This document shows positions 1 through 8,428 of a stretch of DNA of 64,000 bases, one piece after another. Each line of letters begins with the position of its first letter. Position 1 is the stretch's first letter. The DNA lies in contig NZ_AP026442.1 of the NCBI RefSeq assembly GCF_027923705.1, positions 2,170,001 through 2,234,000 on the forward strand, written 5' to 3'. Position numbers and translations under genes: made by a program. This stretch comes from Cellulomonas sp. NTE-D12 (lineage in GTDB: Bacteria; Actinomycetota; Actinomycetes; Actinomycetales; Cellulomonadaceae). The notes under the pieces were generated by a model. That model was not told the DNA's origin. It was given only the letters and a program-made list of their open reading frames with translations, and did no database searches.

Positions 1-455
1 GTGTCCTTGGCGAGCATCGTCCCGAGGCGGTAGTGCTTGCCGACGTCGCGCAGGAACGCGATGGCGGACAGGTCGGCGGTCCAGTCGAGGTTGTTCACCA
101 TCGTCGCGGCCGCAGGTCCGTCGAAGCGGAGGAGCGGTGCGATCTGGCTGCGGATGCGTTCCACCCAGCCGGCGACGACCGACGGGTCGTTGAGGGTGCG
201 CTCCCCCGTCATCTTCGGGTCGCCGATCAGGCCGGTCGCTCCACCGACGAGGGCGAACGGGCGGTGACCGGCGTCCTGCAGGCGTCGGATGGTGAGGATC
301 TGCACCAGGTTGCCGATGTGCAGGCTCGGGGCTGTGGGGTCGAAGCCGCAGTAGACCGCGACGGGACCGGCGGCTAGCGCCGCGTCCAGCGCGTCGCGGT
401 CGGTGGTCTGGGCGACGAGCCCACGCCAGGTCAGCTCGTCGAGGACGCTGGTCAC
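1..455 (-). CDS. tyrS: Tyrosyl-tRNA synthetase, N-terminal part (3' end outside window)
   Basis: Class I aminoacyl-tRNA synthetase that charges tRNA-Tyr in the cytoplasm. About 151 residues are visible; the gene runs off the left edge. The Rossmann fold opens with YCGFDPTAPSLHIGN (about residues 35-49). HIGN is the HIGH-type ATP-binding motif, and the YxGFDPTA stretch is diagnostic for TyrRS. Further TyrRS blocks are GGATGLIGDP and MVNNLDW. The GTG start at 455 was chosen because AAGGAGA lies 5-6 nt before it and the protein then begins just ahead of the conserved fold. It is the last gene seen of the arg-downstream series, 61 bp after the glycosylase gene. The KMSKS loop and tRNA-binding S4 domain are not in view. 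Confidence 0.96.
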   Translation of the reverse strand, partial: MTSVLDELTWRGLVAQTTDRDALDAALAAGPVAVYCGFDPTAPSLHIGNLVQILTIRRLQDAGHRPFALVGGATGLIGDPKMTGERTLNDPSVVAGWVERIRSQIAPLLRFDGPAAATMVNNLDWTADLSAIAFLRDVGKHYRLGTMLAKD

Positions 456-516
456 ATCTGTCTCCTTGCACACGGGCGCCGAACGGCGCCCGACGGACGG
501 TTCGGGTGGCCGGTGG

Positions 517-1239
517 TCAGGCCGACGCCGTGGCCCCGGGCGGGGTCCTTGCCGACGTCGGCGACCGATAGGCCGGGCGGTAGGCGGACACGGTGGGCTC
601 CCCCGTCAGCCAGAACCGCCACGGGTGCCGCGCGGCGTCCCCGCCGGCACCGGACACACCGACCCGTGCTCCCTGCCGGTGCGCGGGCGCCACTGCAGCC
701 TCGCCGCGGCGCAGCACGATCGCGCCGTCGGGCTCGGTGACGTCCGCACCGTTCGCGTCCAGGTCGAGACCGAGGCACACGGCCAGCCGCGCCGGACCGC
801 GGGCCAGCTGGCGCTCGTTGTCCACGACGCCGGCCGCCTCCCGTCGGCGCCACGCCAGCTCGCGTCCTGCCACCACCTCGCCTGCTCGGAGCAGCACCGC
901 GGCAGGGCGACCGGTGGGCTCCGCCACGACGTTGAGGCAGTGGTGCAGCCCGAGGTGCCGGTAGACGTACAACCGACCCGGTTCGGCGAACATCGCGGCG
1001 TTGCGCTGGGTGCGGCCGCGGTGGGCGTGCGAACCAGGGTCGTCCTCGCCCCGGTAGGCCTCCACCTCTGTGATGCGCACGGTCACGTCGCCCTCCGGCG
1101 ACCTGGCGGTGAGATGGGCTCCGAGCAGGTCGCGTGCGACCGTCAGCACGTCGCGGGCGAACCAGACCCGGGCCGGGCACGTCCCGAGGTCCGGATCCCC
1201 GGGGCGGGCCGGCTCCACGGCCTCCCGCTGGCTGGTCAC
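517..1239 (-). CDS. mpg: DNA-3-methyladenine glycosylase (AAG/MPG family)
   Basis: Base-excision repair enzyme that removes alkylated purines and hypoxanthine from DNA. The 240-residue product has the family blocks ITEVEAYRGEDD (about 56-67), HAHRGRTQRNAAMF (71-84) and HHCLNVVAE (99-107). Aligned to human AAG, the catalytic Glu would be Glu60, the base-stacking Tyr would be Tyr62 and the conserved His would be His71, with the same 11-residue spacing. The GTG start at 1239 overlaps the TGA of the upstream kinase gene (GTGA), which implies translational coupling. Much longer in-frame extensions reaching back to 1860 are rejected, since they would read across the kinase gene. Co-transcription with the arg operon is suggested by the overlaps but is not proven. 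Confidence 0.95.
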   Translation of the reverse strand: MTSQREAVEPARPGDPDLGTCPARVWFARDVLTVARDLLGAHLTARSPEGDVTVRITEVEAYRGEDDPGSHAHRGRTQRNAAMFAEPGRLYVYRHLGLHHCLNVVAEPTGRPAAVLLRAGEVVAGRELAWRRREAAGVVDNERQLARGPARLAVCLGLDLDANGADVTEPDGAIVLRRGEAAVAPAHRQGARVGVSGAGGDAARHPWRFWLTGEPTVSAYRPAYRSPTSARTPPGATASA

Positions 1240-1835
1240 CGGGTCATCCTGCCGCATCCGTCGAGCCGGACGTCGGCCCGTTCCGCGGTGCGCTCGTGCG
1301 CGAAGTGACGGGCCTCCCGTCGCATCCAGTCCTCCCAGTGGCCGCGCATCGCCGTCCCGTCGCGAGCCAGCCCGCGCGCGAGCCGCTCGGCCGGTGGCGC
1401 CTCCACCCACACGCGGAGGGTGGCGACGGCATCGACCTCGCGGCGGGCGGATCCACAACCTTCGAGCACGAGGACGGTGGCCACCGGCACCTCGACCCAC
1501 TCCGCGAAGCGGTGCGCGATCCAGTCGTAGCGCTGGAAGCGCCCGGGTCGGCCGCGTCGCAGCGGCTCGAGCACCTGGGCGGCCAGCCGGGGCCACAAGG
1601 TGCCTTCCAGGCCGGACCAGCCCTCGTACAGGTCGTCCAGGTGCACCACGGTCACGGTCGTGCCCCGCGCCCGCAGGACGGCCGCCACGGCCGCCGCGGT
1701 GGTCGTCTTGCCCGACCCGGCGGGACCGTCGATGCAGAGCAGCCGCACAGGGCCGAGTCGCGCCGCGCCGGCGAGGACGTCGTCCGCCAACGCCCTCGCC
1801 GAGCTTGCGTCGTCCGCTGAGGTCAGCGTGCCCAC
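1236..1835 (-). CDS. Uridine kinase-like P-loop NTPase
   Basis: A 199-residue protein with Walker A GPAGSGKT at about 38-45, preceded by a hydrophobic strand (RLLCID). It is followed by HLDDLYEGW, which resembles the substrate-binding Asp loop of uridine kinase and phosphoribulokinase-type enzymes. The length fits the small actinobacterial proteins annotated as uridine kinase or (d)CMP kinase. The substrate cannot be set from sequence, so no gene symbol is given. The GTG start at 1835 lies inside the last codons of argH (13-bp overlap), and the stop overlaps mpg by 4 bp. It therefore sits in a tightly packed argH-kinase-mpg series whose members have no obvious shared pathway. Confidence 0.8.
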   Translation of the reverse strand: MGTLTSADDASSARALADDVLAGAARLGPVRLLCIDGPAGSGKTTTAAAVAAVLRARGTTVTVVHLDDLYEGWSGLEGTLWPRLAAQVLEPLRRGRPGRFQRYDWIAHRFAEWVEVPVATVLVLEGCGSARREVDAVATLRVWVEAPPAERLARGLARDGTAMRGHWEDWMRREARHFAHERTAERADVRLDGCGRMTR

Positions 1836-3265
1836 GTCCGCGCGTCGTCGGCTGCGGCACGGGCGCGGACGCGCTGCTCCGCCACGCGGACCGGTGCCGT
1901 GCCTCCGTAGGACGCGCGCGAGGCCAGCGACCCCTCGACGGTGAGCACGGACCGGACGTCCGCCGTCAGGTGCGGGCTGATCGCCGCAAGGTCCGCGTCG
2001 GTCAGGTCCCACAGCTCGATCGCGGGGCTGCGGCTCTCGCACGCGCGCACGCACGCACCGGCGATCTCGTGCGCCTCGCGGAACGGCACGCCCGTCCGGA
2101 CCAGCCACTCCGCGACGTCCGTCGCGAGCGAGAAGCCCTGCGGGGCGACCGCCGACATCCGCTCGGTGTCGAACCGGAGGGTGGCGACCATCCCGGCGAA
2201 CGCGGGAAGCAGGACGGTCAGCTGGTCGACCTGGTCGAAGACCGGCTCCTTGTCCTCCTGCAGATCCCGGTTGTAGGCCAGCGGCAGGCCCTTGAGCGTG
2301 GTGAGCAGCCCCGTCAGGTCGCCCACCAGACGGCCGGCCTTGCCGCGCGCGAGCTCCGCGACGTCCGGGTTCTTCTTCTGCGGCATGATGCTCGACCCGG
2401 TGGAGTACGCGTCGTCCAGCTGCACGAACCCGAAGTCCTTGGTCGACCACAGGATGACGTCCTCGGCGATCCGGGAGAGGTCGACGGCGACCATCGCGGC
2501 GACGAACGCGAACTCGGCGACGACGTCCCGCGAGGCGGTGCCGTCGATTGAGTTCTCAACGGGCCCGGCGAAGCCGAGCTCGGCCGCGACGGCCGCAGGG
2601 TCGAGGCCCAGCGACGAGCCTGCGAGCGCGCCCGAGCCGTACGGGGACAGCGCGGCGCGCGCGTCCCAGTCCTGCCACCGCTGGACGTCGCGCAGCAGCG
2701 GCCAGGCGTGCGCCAGCAGGTGGTGCGCGAGCAGCACGGGCTGGGCGTGCTGCAGGTGGGTGCGGCCGGGCATGGGGGCGTCGCCGGCCGCCTCCGCCTG
2801 GCCGATGAGCGCGTCCACGACCTCGAGCACCAGAGCGGTGAGCACGCGAGCCTGGCGGCGCAGGTACATCCGCACCAGCGTGGCGATCTGGTCGTTGCGG
2901 CTGCGGCCGGCACGCAGCCGACCGCCGAGCTCGGCGCCCGCCCGCTCGATCAACCCACGCTCGAGAGCGCCGTGGACGTCCTCGTCGTCGGGCGCGGGTC
3001 CGAACGCGCCGGACTCCACGTCGGCGCGCAGCGCCTCCAGCGCGGCCACCATCCGGGCCGTGTCCTCGTCGGACAGCAGGCCGGCCTTGTGCAGCACGTG
3101 CGCGTGCGCCACCGACCCGGCGATGTCCTCGCCGGCCAGCCGCCAGTCGAACTGCGTCGACCTCGAGAGCGCGGCGAGGGCGTCCGCAGGCCCGGAGGCG
3201 AACCGTCCGCCCCACAGGGCCCCGGCGATCGTGGCGGATCGAGCGAACGGATCAGGAGCGGCCAC
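1823..3265 (-). CDS. argH: Argininosuccinate lyase
   Basis: Last step of arginine synthesis: argininosuccinate is split into arginine and fumarate. The 480-residue length is normal for the fumarase/aspartase superfamily. RSRNDQ (121-126), a catalytic-loop His in GRTHLQHAQP (His170) and the superfamily signature GSSIMPQKKNP (about 290-300, with the catalytic Ser in the mobile loop) are all present. The GTG start at 3265 lies one base after the argG stop; a longer frame to 3358 would cut into argG. This is the last biosynthetic gene of the arginine operon. Confidence 0.97.
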   Translation of the reverse strand: MAAPDPFARSATIAGALWGGRFASGPADALAALSRSTQFDWRLAGEDIAGSVAHAHVLHKAGLLSDEDTARMVAALEALRADVESGAFGPAPDDEDVHGALERGLIERAGAELGGRLRAGRSRNDQIATLVRMYLRRQARVLTALVLEVVDALIGQAEAAGDAPMPGRTHLQHAQPVLLAHHLLAHAWPLLRDVQRWQDWDARAALSPYGSGALAGSSLGLDPAAVAAELGFAGPVENSIDGTASRDVVAEFAFVAAMVAVDLSRIAEDVILWSTKDFGFVQLDDAYSTGSSIMPQKKNPDVAELARGKAGRLVGDLTGLLTTLKGLPLAYNRDLQEDKEPVFDQVDQLTVLLPAFAGMVATLRFDTERMSAVAPQGFSLATDVAEWLVRTGVPFREAHEIAGACVRACESRSPAIELWDLTDADLAAISPHLTADVRSVLTVEGSLASRASYGGTAPVRVAEQRVRARAAADDARTWAR

Positions 3266-3266
3266 G

Positions 3267-4697
3267 TCAGTCCGTCCCGACTTCCATCGCGGCGGCGTCC
3301 AGCGCCGCCTCCTCGTCGCCGACCACCGCCGGGTTCGTCGCGATGACGTCCGCGCCACCCGCGGGCAGCGCGCCGAACAGCGTGCCGTGCTCGACGAGCA
3401 CCTGACCCTGGTCGACGGGCTGGCTCGCGTACAGCTCGAGCTTGGCGCGCGAGTCGGCGATGTCGAGGTTGCGCATCGTCAGCTGGCCGATCCGGTCGGT
3501 CGGCCCGAAGGCCGCGGACTCGGTGCGCTCCATCGACAGCCGCTCCGGGTGGTAGGAGAAGCCGGGCCCGTCGGTGCGCAGGATCGTGTAGTCCTCCCCG
3601 CGCCGCAGCCGCAACGTCACCTCGCCCGTGACCACCGAGGCGATCCACCGCTGGATCGACTCGCGCACCATGAGCGACTGCGGGTCCAGCCACCGGCCCT
3701 CGTAGAGCAGCCGGCCCAGCCGCCGACCCTCGTTGTGGTACGTGGCGACGGTGTCCTCGTTGTGGATCGCGTTGACGAGCCGCTCGTAGGCCGCGAACAG
3801 CAGCGCCATGCCGGGCGCCTCGTAGATGCCGCGCGACTTCGCCTCGATGATCCGGTTCTCGATCTGGTCGGACATGCCCAGGCCGTGCCGACCGCCGATC
3901 GCGTTCGCCTGCCGGACGAGCGCCACCGGGTCGCTGTACCGCACCCCGTCGATCGCCACCGGCCGGCCGCGCTCGAACGCGATCGTCACGTCCTCGGTCT
4001 CGATCGGCACCGCCGGGTCCCAGAACCGCACGCCCATGATCGGCTCGACCGTCTCGAGCGACACGTCGAGGTGCTCCAGCGTCTTGGCCTCGTGCGTGGC
4101 GCCCCAGATGTTCGCGTCCGTCGAGTACGCCTTCTCCGCGCTGTCGCGGTACGGCAGGTCGTGGTCGACGAGGAACTGGCTCATCTCCGCACGTCCGCCG
4201 AGCTCGGTGACGAAGTCCTGGTCCAGCCACGGCTTGTAGATCCGCAGGTTCGGGTTGGCGAGCAGCCCGTACCGGTAGAACCGCTCGATGTCGTTGCCCT
4301 TGAAGGTGGACCCGTCCCCCCAGATGTCGACGCCGTCGGACTGCATGGCGCGGACCAGCAGGGTGCCGGTGACGGCCCGGCCCAGCGGCGTCGTGTTGAA
4401 GTACGAGCGGCCGCCGCTCCTGATGTGGAAGGCGCCGCACGCGATGGCGGCCAGACCCTCCTCGACCAGCGCGGCCTTGCAGTCGACGGCGCGCGACAGC
4501 TCGGCGCCGTACGCCATGGCGCGGCCGGGCACCTGCTCGATCTCCGGCTCGTCGTACTGGCCGAGGTCCGCGGTGTAGGTGCACGGGATCGCGCCCTTGA
4601 ACCGCATCCAGGCCACGGCCACCGAGGTGTCCAGGCCGCCGGAGAAGGCGATGCCCACCCGCTCGCCGACCGGAAGCTGCGTCAGAACCTTGCTCAC
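3267..4697 (-). CDS. argG: Argininosuccinate synthase, E. coli-like (type 2) subfamily
   Basis: Joins citrulline and aspartate using ATP. The N-type ATP pyrophosphatase P-loop AFSGGLDTS is at 17-25. The 476 residues exceed the roughly 400 of the widespread type 1 enzymes. Blocks such as FNTTPLGRAVTGT, IWGDGSTFKGNDIERFYRYG and GLGMSDQIENRIIEAKSRG closely match E. coli ArgG, so this is the long subfamily. The GTG start at 4697 shares four bases (GTGA) with the argR stop. The C-terminal tail beyond about residue 430 is rich in Ala, Gly and acidic residues. Confidence 0.97.
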   Translation of the reverse strand: MSKVLTQLPVGERVGIAFSGGLDTSVAVAWMRFKGAIPCTYTADLGQYDEPEIEQVPGRAMAYGAELSRAVDCKAALVEEGLAAIACGAFHIRSGGRSYFNTTPLGRAVTGTLLVRAMQSDGVDIWGDGSTFKGNDIERFYRYGLLANPNLRIYKPWLDQDFVTELGGRAEMSQFLVDHDLPYRDSAEKAYSTDANIWGATHEAKTLEHLDVSLETVEPIMGVRFWDPAVPIETEDVTIAFERGRPVAIDGVRYSDPVALVRQANAIGGRHGLGMSDQIENRIIEAKSRGIYEAPGMALLFAAYERLVNAIHNEDTVATYHNEGRRLGRLLYEGRWLDPQSLMVRESIQRWIASVVTGEVTLRLRRGEDYTILRTDGPGFSYHPERLSMERTESAAFGPTDRIGQLTMRNLDIADSRAKLELYASQPVDQGQVLVEHGTLFGALPAGGADVIATNPAVVGDEEAALDAAAMEVGTD

Positions 4698-5239
4698 ATC
4701 ACGTCCTTGTCTCGTGCGAAGTCTCGCGTGGAGTCACGCCCTGCCGCGAGGTCGAGGAACCGCTGGGCCACCGCCGCGCCGGTGTCCGACTCGGCGGCGA
4801 TCACCAGGACGGTGTCGTCGCCTGCGATCGTGCCGAGCACGCCCGGCATGGTCGAGTGGTCGATCGCCGATGCGAGGAACTGCGCACCGCCGGGCGGCGT
4901 GCGCAGCACGACGAGGGGGCCGGACGCCTCTGCCGTGACGACGAGCTCGGCGGAGAGCCGAGCCAGCCGGGCGGCCAGGACCTCGGTGCTCTCGGCCTGC
5001 AGGGTCGCGCGGCCGCCGCCCTCGACCGGCACGGCGTAGACGAGGGTGCCCTGGTGGCGCACCTTCACGGCCTGCAGCTCGACCAGGTCGCGGGACAGGG
5101 TCGCCTGCGTCACCGTGACGCCCTCGGCGGCGAGCAGCTCGGCGAGCTCCACCTGGGAGTGGACCTGCTGCCGTGCCAGCAGCGCCGTGATCAGCGCCTG
5201 TCGAGCGGCCTTCGTCGACGGCACCGACGTGGTGGTCAT
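4694..5239 (-). CDS. argR: Arginine repressor
   Basis: Hexameric, arginine-responsive transcription factor, 181 residues. The N-terminal winged helix carries the recognition helix TQATLSRDLVEL (about 44-55) with the SR motif. The C-terminal oligomerization and arginine-binding domain shows GTIAGDDTVLVI (136-147), where the Asp pair binds arginine in known ArgR proteins. It lies inside the operon it should control, between argF (ATGA overlap) and argG (GTGA overlap). The probable operator is the palindrome over the argC start. Confidence 0.96.
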   Translation of the reverse strand: MTTTSVPSTKAARQALITALLARQQVHSQVELAELLAAEGVTVTQATLSRDLVELQAVKVRHQGTLVYAVPVEGGGRATLQAESTEVLAARLARLSAELVVTAEASGPLVVLRTPPGGAQFLASAIDHSTMPGVLGTIAGDDTVLVIAAESDTGAAVAQRFLDLAAGRDSTRDFARDKDVM

Positions 5240-6168
5240 GCGTGCCCCTGGAGCAGGTACGTCAGCAGCGCCTTCTGGGCGTGCAGCCTGTTCTCGGCCT
5301 CGTCCCACACCACCGACTGGGGCCCGTCGAGCACCTCCGCCGTGACCTCCTTGCCTCGGTAGGCCGGCAGGCAGTGCAGCACCAGCGCGTCGGGTGCGGC
5401 CAGGGCCAGCGTGGCGGCGTCGAGCTGGAAGGGGACGAACGGCAGCTGACGCTGCTGCGACTCGCCCTCCTGACCCATCGACACCCACGTGTCCGTGGCG
5501 ACCACGTCGGCGCCGGCCACGGCCTCGGCACGGTCGTGCACCACGGTGACCGAACCGCCGGTGACCGCCGCGACCCCCTGCGCCGCGGCGAGCACCTCCG
5601 CGGCCGGCCCGTACTCCTGCGGTGTGCCGATCCGCACGTGCAGGCCCGCCGTCGCGCCGCCGAGCAGGTACGAGTGCGCCATGTTGTTCGAGCCGTCGCC
5701 GATGTACGTCAGCGTCCGCCCGGGCAGCTCCCCCACCCCGCCACGGTGCTGCGCGACCGTCAGGAGGTCGGCCAGCACCTGGCACGGGTGGAAGTCGTCC
5801 GTCAGCGCGTTCACTACCGGGACGCCCGCCTCGGCCGCCATCTCCTCGATCCGCGCCTGGGCGTGCGTGCGCCAGACGATGGCCGCGACCTGGCGGCCCA
5901 GCACCCGCGCGGTGTCCGCGATGGACTCACGAACGCCGATCTGTGCCAGGTTCCCGTCGACGACCACGGGGTAGCCGCCCAGCTCGGCGACGCCCGTGGT
6001 GAACGACACCTGCGTGCGCAGCGTCGGCTTGTCGAAGATCACGGCGACGGCCCGCGGTCCCTCGAGCGGCCGCCGCGCGAACCGGTCGGTGCGCAGCTCG
6101 AGGCCCAGCCGCAGGACCTCGGTCTGCTGGGCCGGCGTGAGGTCGTCGTCACGAAGGAAGTGCGCCAT
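5236..6168 (-). CDS. argF: Ornithine carbamoyltransferase
   Basis: Makes citrulline from ornithine and carbamoyl phosphate. 310 residues, close to the usual length. Carbamoyl-phosphate and ornithine-side motifs FHPCQVLADL, DTWVSMGQE and LVLHCLPAYRG are intact. The usual phosphate-binding STRTR is FDKPTLRTQVSF here (45-56): the Thr at the second position is Leu and the final Arg is Gln. KPxLRTR forms occur in other OTCases, but the terminal Gln is less usual. ArgF is still by far the best call, because the whole pathway is adjacent. The ATG start at 6168 touches the argD stop (TGATG). Confidence 0.95.
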   Translation of the reverse strand: MAHFLRDDDLTPAQQTEVLRLGLELRTDRFARRPLEGPRAVAVIFDKPTLRTQVSFTTGVAELGGYPVVVDGNLAQIGVRESIADTARVLGRQVAAIVWRTHAQARIEEMAAEAGVPVVNALTDDFHPCQVLADLLTVAQHRGGVGELPGRTLTYIGDGSNNMAHSYLLGGATAGLHVRIGTPQEYGPAAEVLAAAQGVAAVTGGSVTVVHDRAEAVAGADVVATDTWVSMGQEGESQQRQLPFVPFQLDAATLALAAPDALVLHCLPAYRGKEVTAEVLDGPQSVVWDEAENRLHAQKALLTYLLQGHA

Positions 6169-7457
6169 CAGCTGGCCTCCTGGCCCAGGTCGGCCGGCAT
6201 GCCGGCGAGGAAGTCGACAAAGGTGCCGGCCTGCTCACGGGTGAGCACGTACGGCGGCGCGAGGCGCAGTGTGGTCGGCGTGCACGGGTTGACGATGAAG
6301 CCCGCCTCGAGCGCCCGTGCCGCGACGACGGCGGCGACGGGCGCCGTCAGCTCGACGGCGATCAGAAGACCCTCACCGCGCACGGTGCCGACCAGGGGGT
6401 TCCCGGTCGAGGCGAGGGCGGCACGCCACCACTCCCCCAGCTCGCGCACGTGGGCCAGCAGGCCGTCGCGTTCGATGACGCCCATGGTGGCGAGCGCAGC
6501 GGCCGCGGCCACCGGGTTGCCGCCGAAGGTCGTCCCGTGCTGGCCGCGGCCCAGGCACGCGGCGGCGTGCTCGCCGAACGCGATCAGCGCTCCGACCGGG
6601 AACCCGCCGCCGAGACCCTTGGCCACCGTCACGACGTCGGGCACGACGCCGCCGCCGATGTGCGGGTGCTGGAAGGCGAACCACCGGCCCGTCCGACCCA
6701 TGCCGGACTGGACCTCGTCGAGCACCAGGAGAGCACCGTTCTGCTCGGTAAGCCGGCGCGCCAGTGCGAGGTAGCCCGGGGGGAGCGTCCGCACGCCCGC
6801 CTCTCCCTGCACCGGCTCCAGGAACAGCGCCGCGACCTTCTCGCCGTCCGTGGCGAACGCCGCCTCGAGCGCGTCCGAGTCGCCGAAGGGCAGGAACTCC
6901 ACGCCCGGGGGCAGCGGCTCGAACGGCTCCCGGTAGGCCGCCTTGTGGGTCAGCGCCAGGGCACCCATCGAGCGCCCGTGGAAGGCGCCCTCGAGCGCGA
7001 GCAGCCGCGGGCGCGAGCCGGCGGAGTGCCGTCGGGTCAGCTTGACGGCCGCCTCGTTCGCCTCGGTCCCGGAGTTGGTGAAGAACACGCGCGAGCCGGC
7101 GGGCGCACCGGCTATCGCCAGGAGCCGCTCGGCGAGCGCCACCTGCGTGGGGCTGGCGAAGAAGTTGGAGACGTGGCCGAGCGTGCCGAGCTGCGCACTG
7201 ATCGCCGCGGTGAGCGTCGGGTGCGCGTGGCCGAGGGCGTTCACGGCGATGCCGCCGAGGAGGTCGAGGTACCGACGACCGTCCGCGTCCCAGACCCATG
7301 CGCCCTCGCCCCGCACCAGCACGCGCTGCGGCGGTCCGAACGTGTCCATCACGGCGTGGGTGTACCGATCTGTCCACTCCGCGACGGAGCCGCCCTCGGT
7401 GGCGGTGGGCAGCGCGTCGTCGCCGGCGCCGACCGCCACGTGCCGTGCGGCGGTCAT
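6168..7457 (-). CDS. argD: Acetylornithine aminotransferase
   Basis: PLP enzyme (class III, fold type I) that converts N-acetylglutamate semialdehyde to N-acetylornithine. The 429 residues are slightly long because of an N-terminal extension of about 25 residues. SGTEANE (129-135), the PLP-stacking GAFHGRSMG (158-166), LDEVQSGMGRTG (246-257) and VVTVAKGLGGG with the Schiff-base Lys280 are all present. The ATG start at 7457 overlaps the argB stop by four bases. A role in lysine or DAP synthesis as well is possible for this family but is not shown by sequence. Confidence 0.96.
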   Translation of the reverse strand: MTAARHVAVGAGDDALPTATEGGSVAEWTDRYTHAVMDTFGPPQRVLVRGEGAWVWDADGRRYLDLLGGIAVNALGHAHPTLTAAISAQLGTLGHVSNFFASPTQVALAERLLAIAGAPAGSRVFFTNSGTEANEAAVKLTRRHSAGSRPRLLALEGAFHGRSMGALALTHKAAYREPFEPLPPGVEFLPFGDSDALEAAFATDGEKVAALFLEPVQGEAGVRTLPPGYLALARRLTEQNGALLVLDEVQSGMGRTGRWFAFQHPHIGGGVVPDVVTVAKGLGGGFPVGALIAFGEHAAACLGRGQHGTTFGGNPVAAAAALATMGVIERDGLLAHVRELGEWWRAALASTGNPLVGTVRGEGLLIAVELTAPVAAVVAARALEAGFIVNPCTPTTLRLAPPYVLTREQAGTFVDFLAGMPADLGQEAS

Positions 7458-8428
7458 GCCAGCACCACCGGCACGGGCGCGGTGGCCGGTGCCTCCGGCA
7501 GCTCCTCGTCCGGCAGCACCATGGTGCCGACGCCGTCGGAGGTGAACACCTCGACCAGGATCGAGTGCGGCTGCCGGCCGTCGATGACGTGCGCGCGCCC
7601 GACGCCGCCGCGGACCGCCCGCCAGCAGGCCTCCATCTTCGGCCGCATCCCCGAGTCCAGCCGCGGCAGCAGCGCCTCCAGGGTGCTCGCGCGGATGCGC
7701 CGGACCAGGGAGCTGCGGTCCGGCCAGTCGGTGTACAGGCCCTCGACGTCGGTGAGGATGACGAGCTTGCGGGCGCCGAGGGCGATCGCGAGCGCGGCGG
7801 CGGCCGTGTCGGCGTTCACGTTGAGCACCTGGGTGGGGTCCTCGATGTCCGGTGCGACGGTGGACACGACGGGGATCCGCCCGGCGTCGAGCAGGTCGAG
7901 CACCGCGCCGGGGTTGACCTGCACGACGTCGCCGACCAGACCGACGTCGATCTCTTCGCCGTCCAGCACGACGTTGCGCCGCCGGGCCTGCAGCAGCCCG
8001 CCGTCCTCCCCCGAGAGACCGACCGCGTGCGGCCCGTGGGCGTTCAGCAGGCCGACGAGCTCGCGGGACACCTGGCCCGTGAGCACCATGCGGACGACGT
8101 CCATGGCCTCCGGCGTGGTGACGCGCAGGCCGCCGCGGAACTCGCTGGCGATGTCCAGCCGCTCGAGCATCGCGTTGATCTGCGGCCCTCCGCCGTGCAC
8201 GACGACGGGCCGCAGGCCCACCTGCCGCAGGAACACCATGTCCGCGGCGAAGGCGCGCTTGAGCTCGTCGTCCACCATCGCGTTGCCGCCGTACTTGACG
8301 ACGACGAGCGCGCCGCTGAACTTGCGCAGCCACGGCAGCGCCTGGATCAGCACCTCGGCCTTCTGGTCGGGGCGCAGGTCGGTGCGCGTGTCGAAGACGG
8401 CGTCCTCGGGGAGCGGGGTCGGGTTCAT
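7454..8428 (-). CDS. argB: Acetylglutamate kinase
   Basis: Phosphorylates N-acetylglutamate, normally the arginine-feedback step. 324 residues of the amino acid kinase fold, with KYGGNAM (45-51) and HGGGPQI (78-84) forming the ATP and substrate loops. NVNADTAAAALAIALGA lies further on, as does the nucleotide-binding LVILTDVEGLY. The N-terminal helix of about 25 residues, typical of arginine-sensitive hexameric NAGKs, is present, so feedback inhibition is inferred. The ATG start at 8428 overlaps the argJ stop (ATGA). The last 25 residues are an Ala/Pro-rich tail. Confidence 0.97.
   Translation of the reverse strand: MNPTPLPEDAVFDTRTDLRPDQKAEVLIQALPWLRKFSGALVVVKYGGNAMVDDELKRAFAADMVFLRQVGLRPVVVHGGGPQINAMLERLDIASEFRGGLRVTTPEAMDVVRMVLTGQVSRELVGLLNAHGPHAVGLSGEDGGLLQARRRNVVLDGEEIDVGLVGDVVQVNPGAVLDLLDAGRIPVVSTVAPDIEDPTQVLNVNADTAAAALAIALGARKLVILTDVEGLYTDWPDRSSLVRRIRASTLEALLPRLDSGMRPKMEACWRAVRGGVGRAHVIDGRQPHSILVEVFTSDGVGTMVLPDEELPEAPATAPVPVVLA

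Noticed and set aside
1240..1860. N-terminal extension of the DNA glycosylase gene to 1860
   Set aside because: It would read through the whole kinase gene in another frame. GTG 1239 overlaps the kinase stop and matches family length.
2292..5039. 915-residue plus-strand open frame
   Set aside because: Antisense to argH, argG and argR; composition of a GC-rich shadow.
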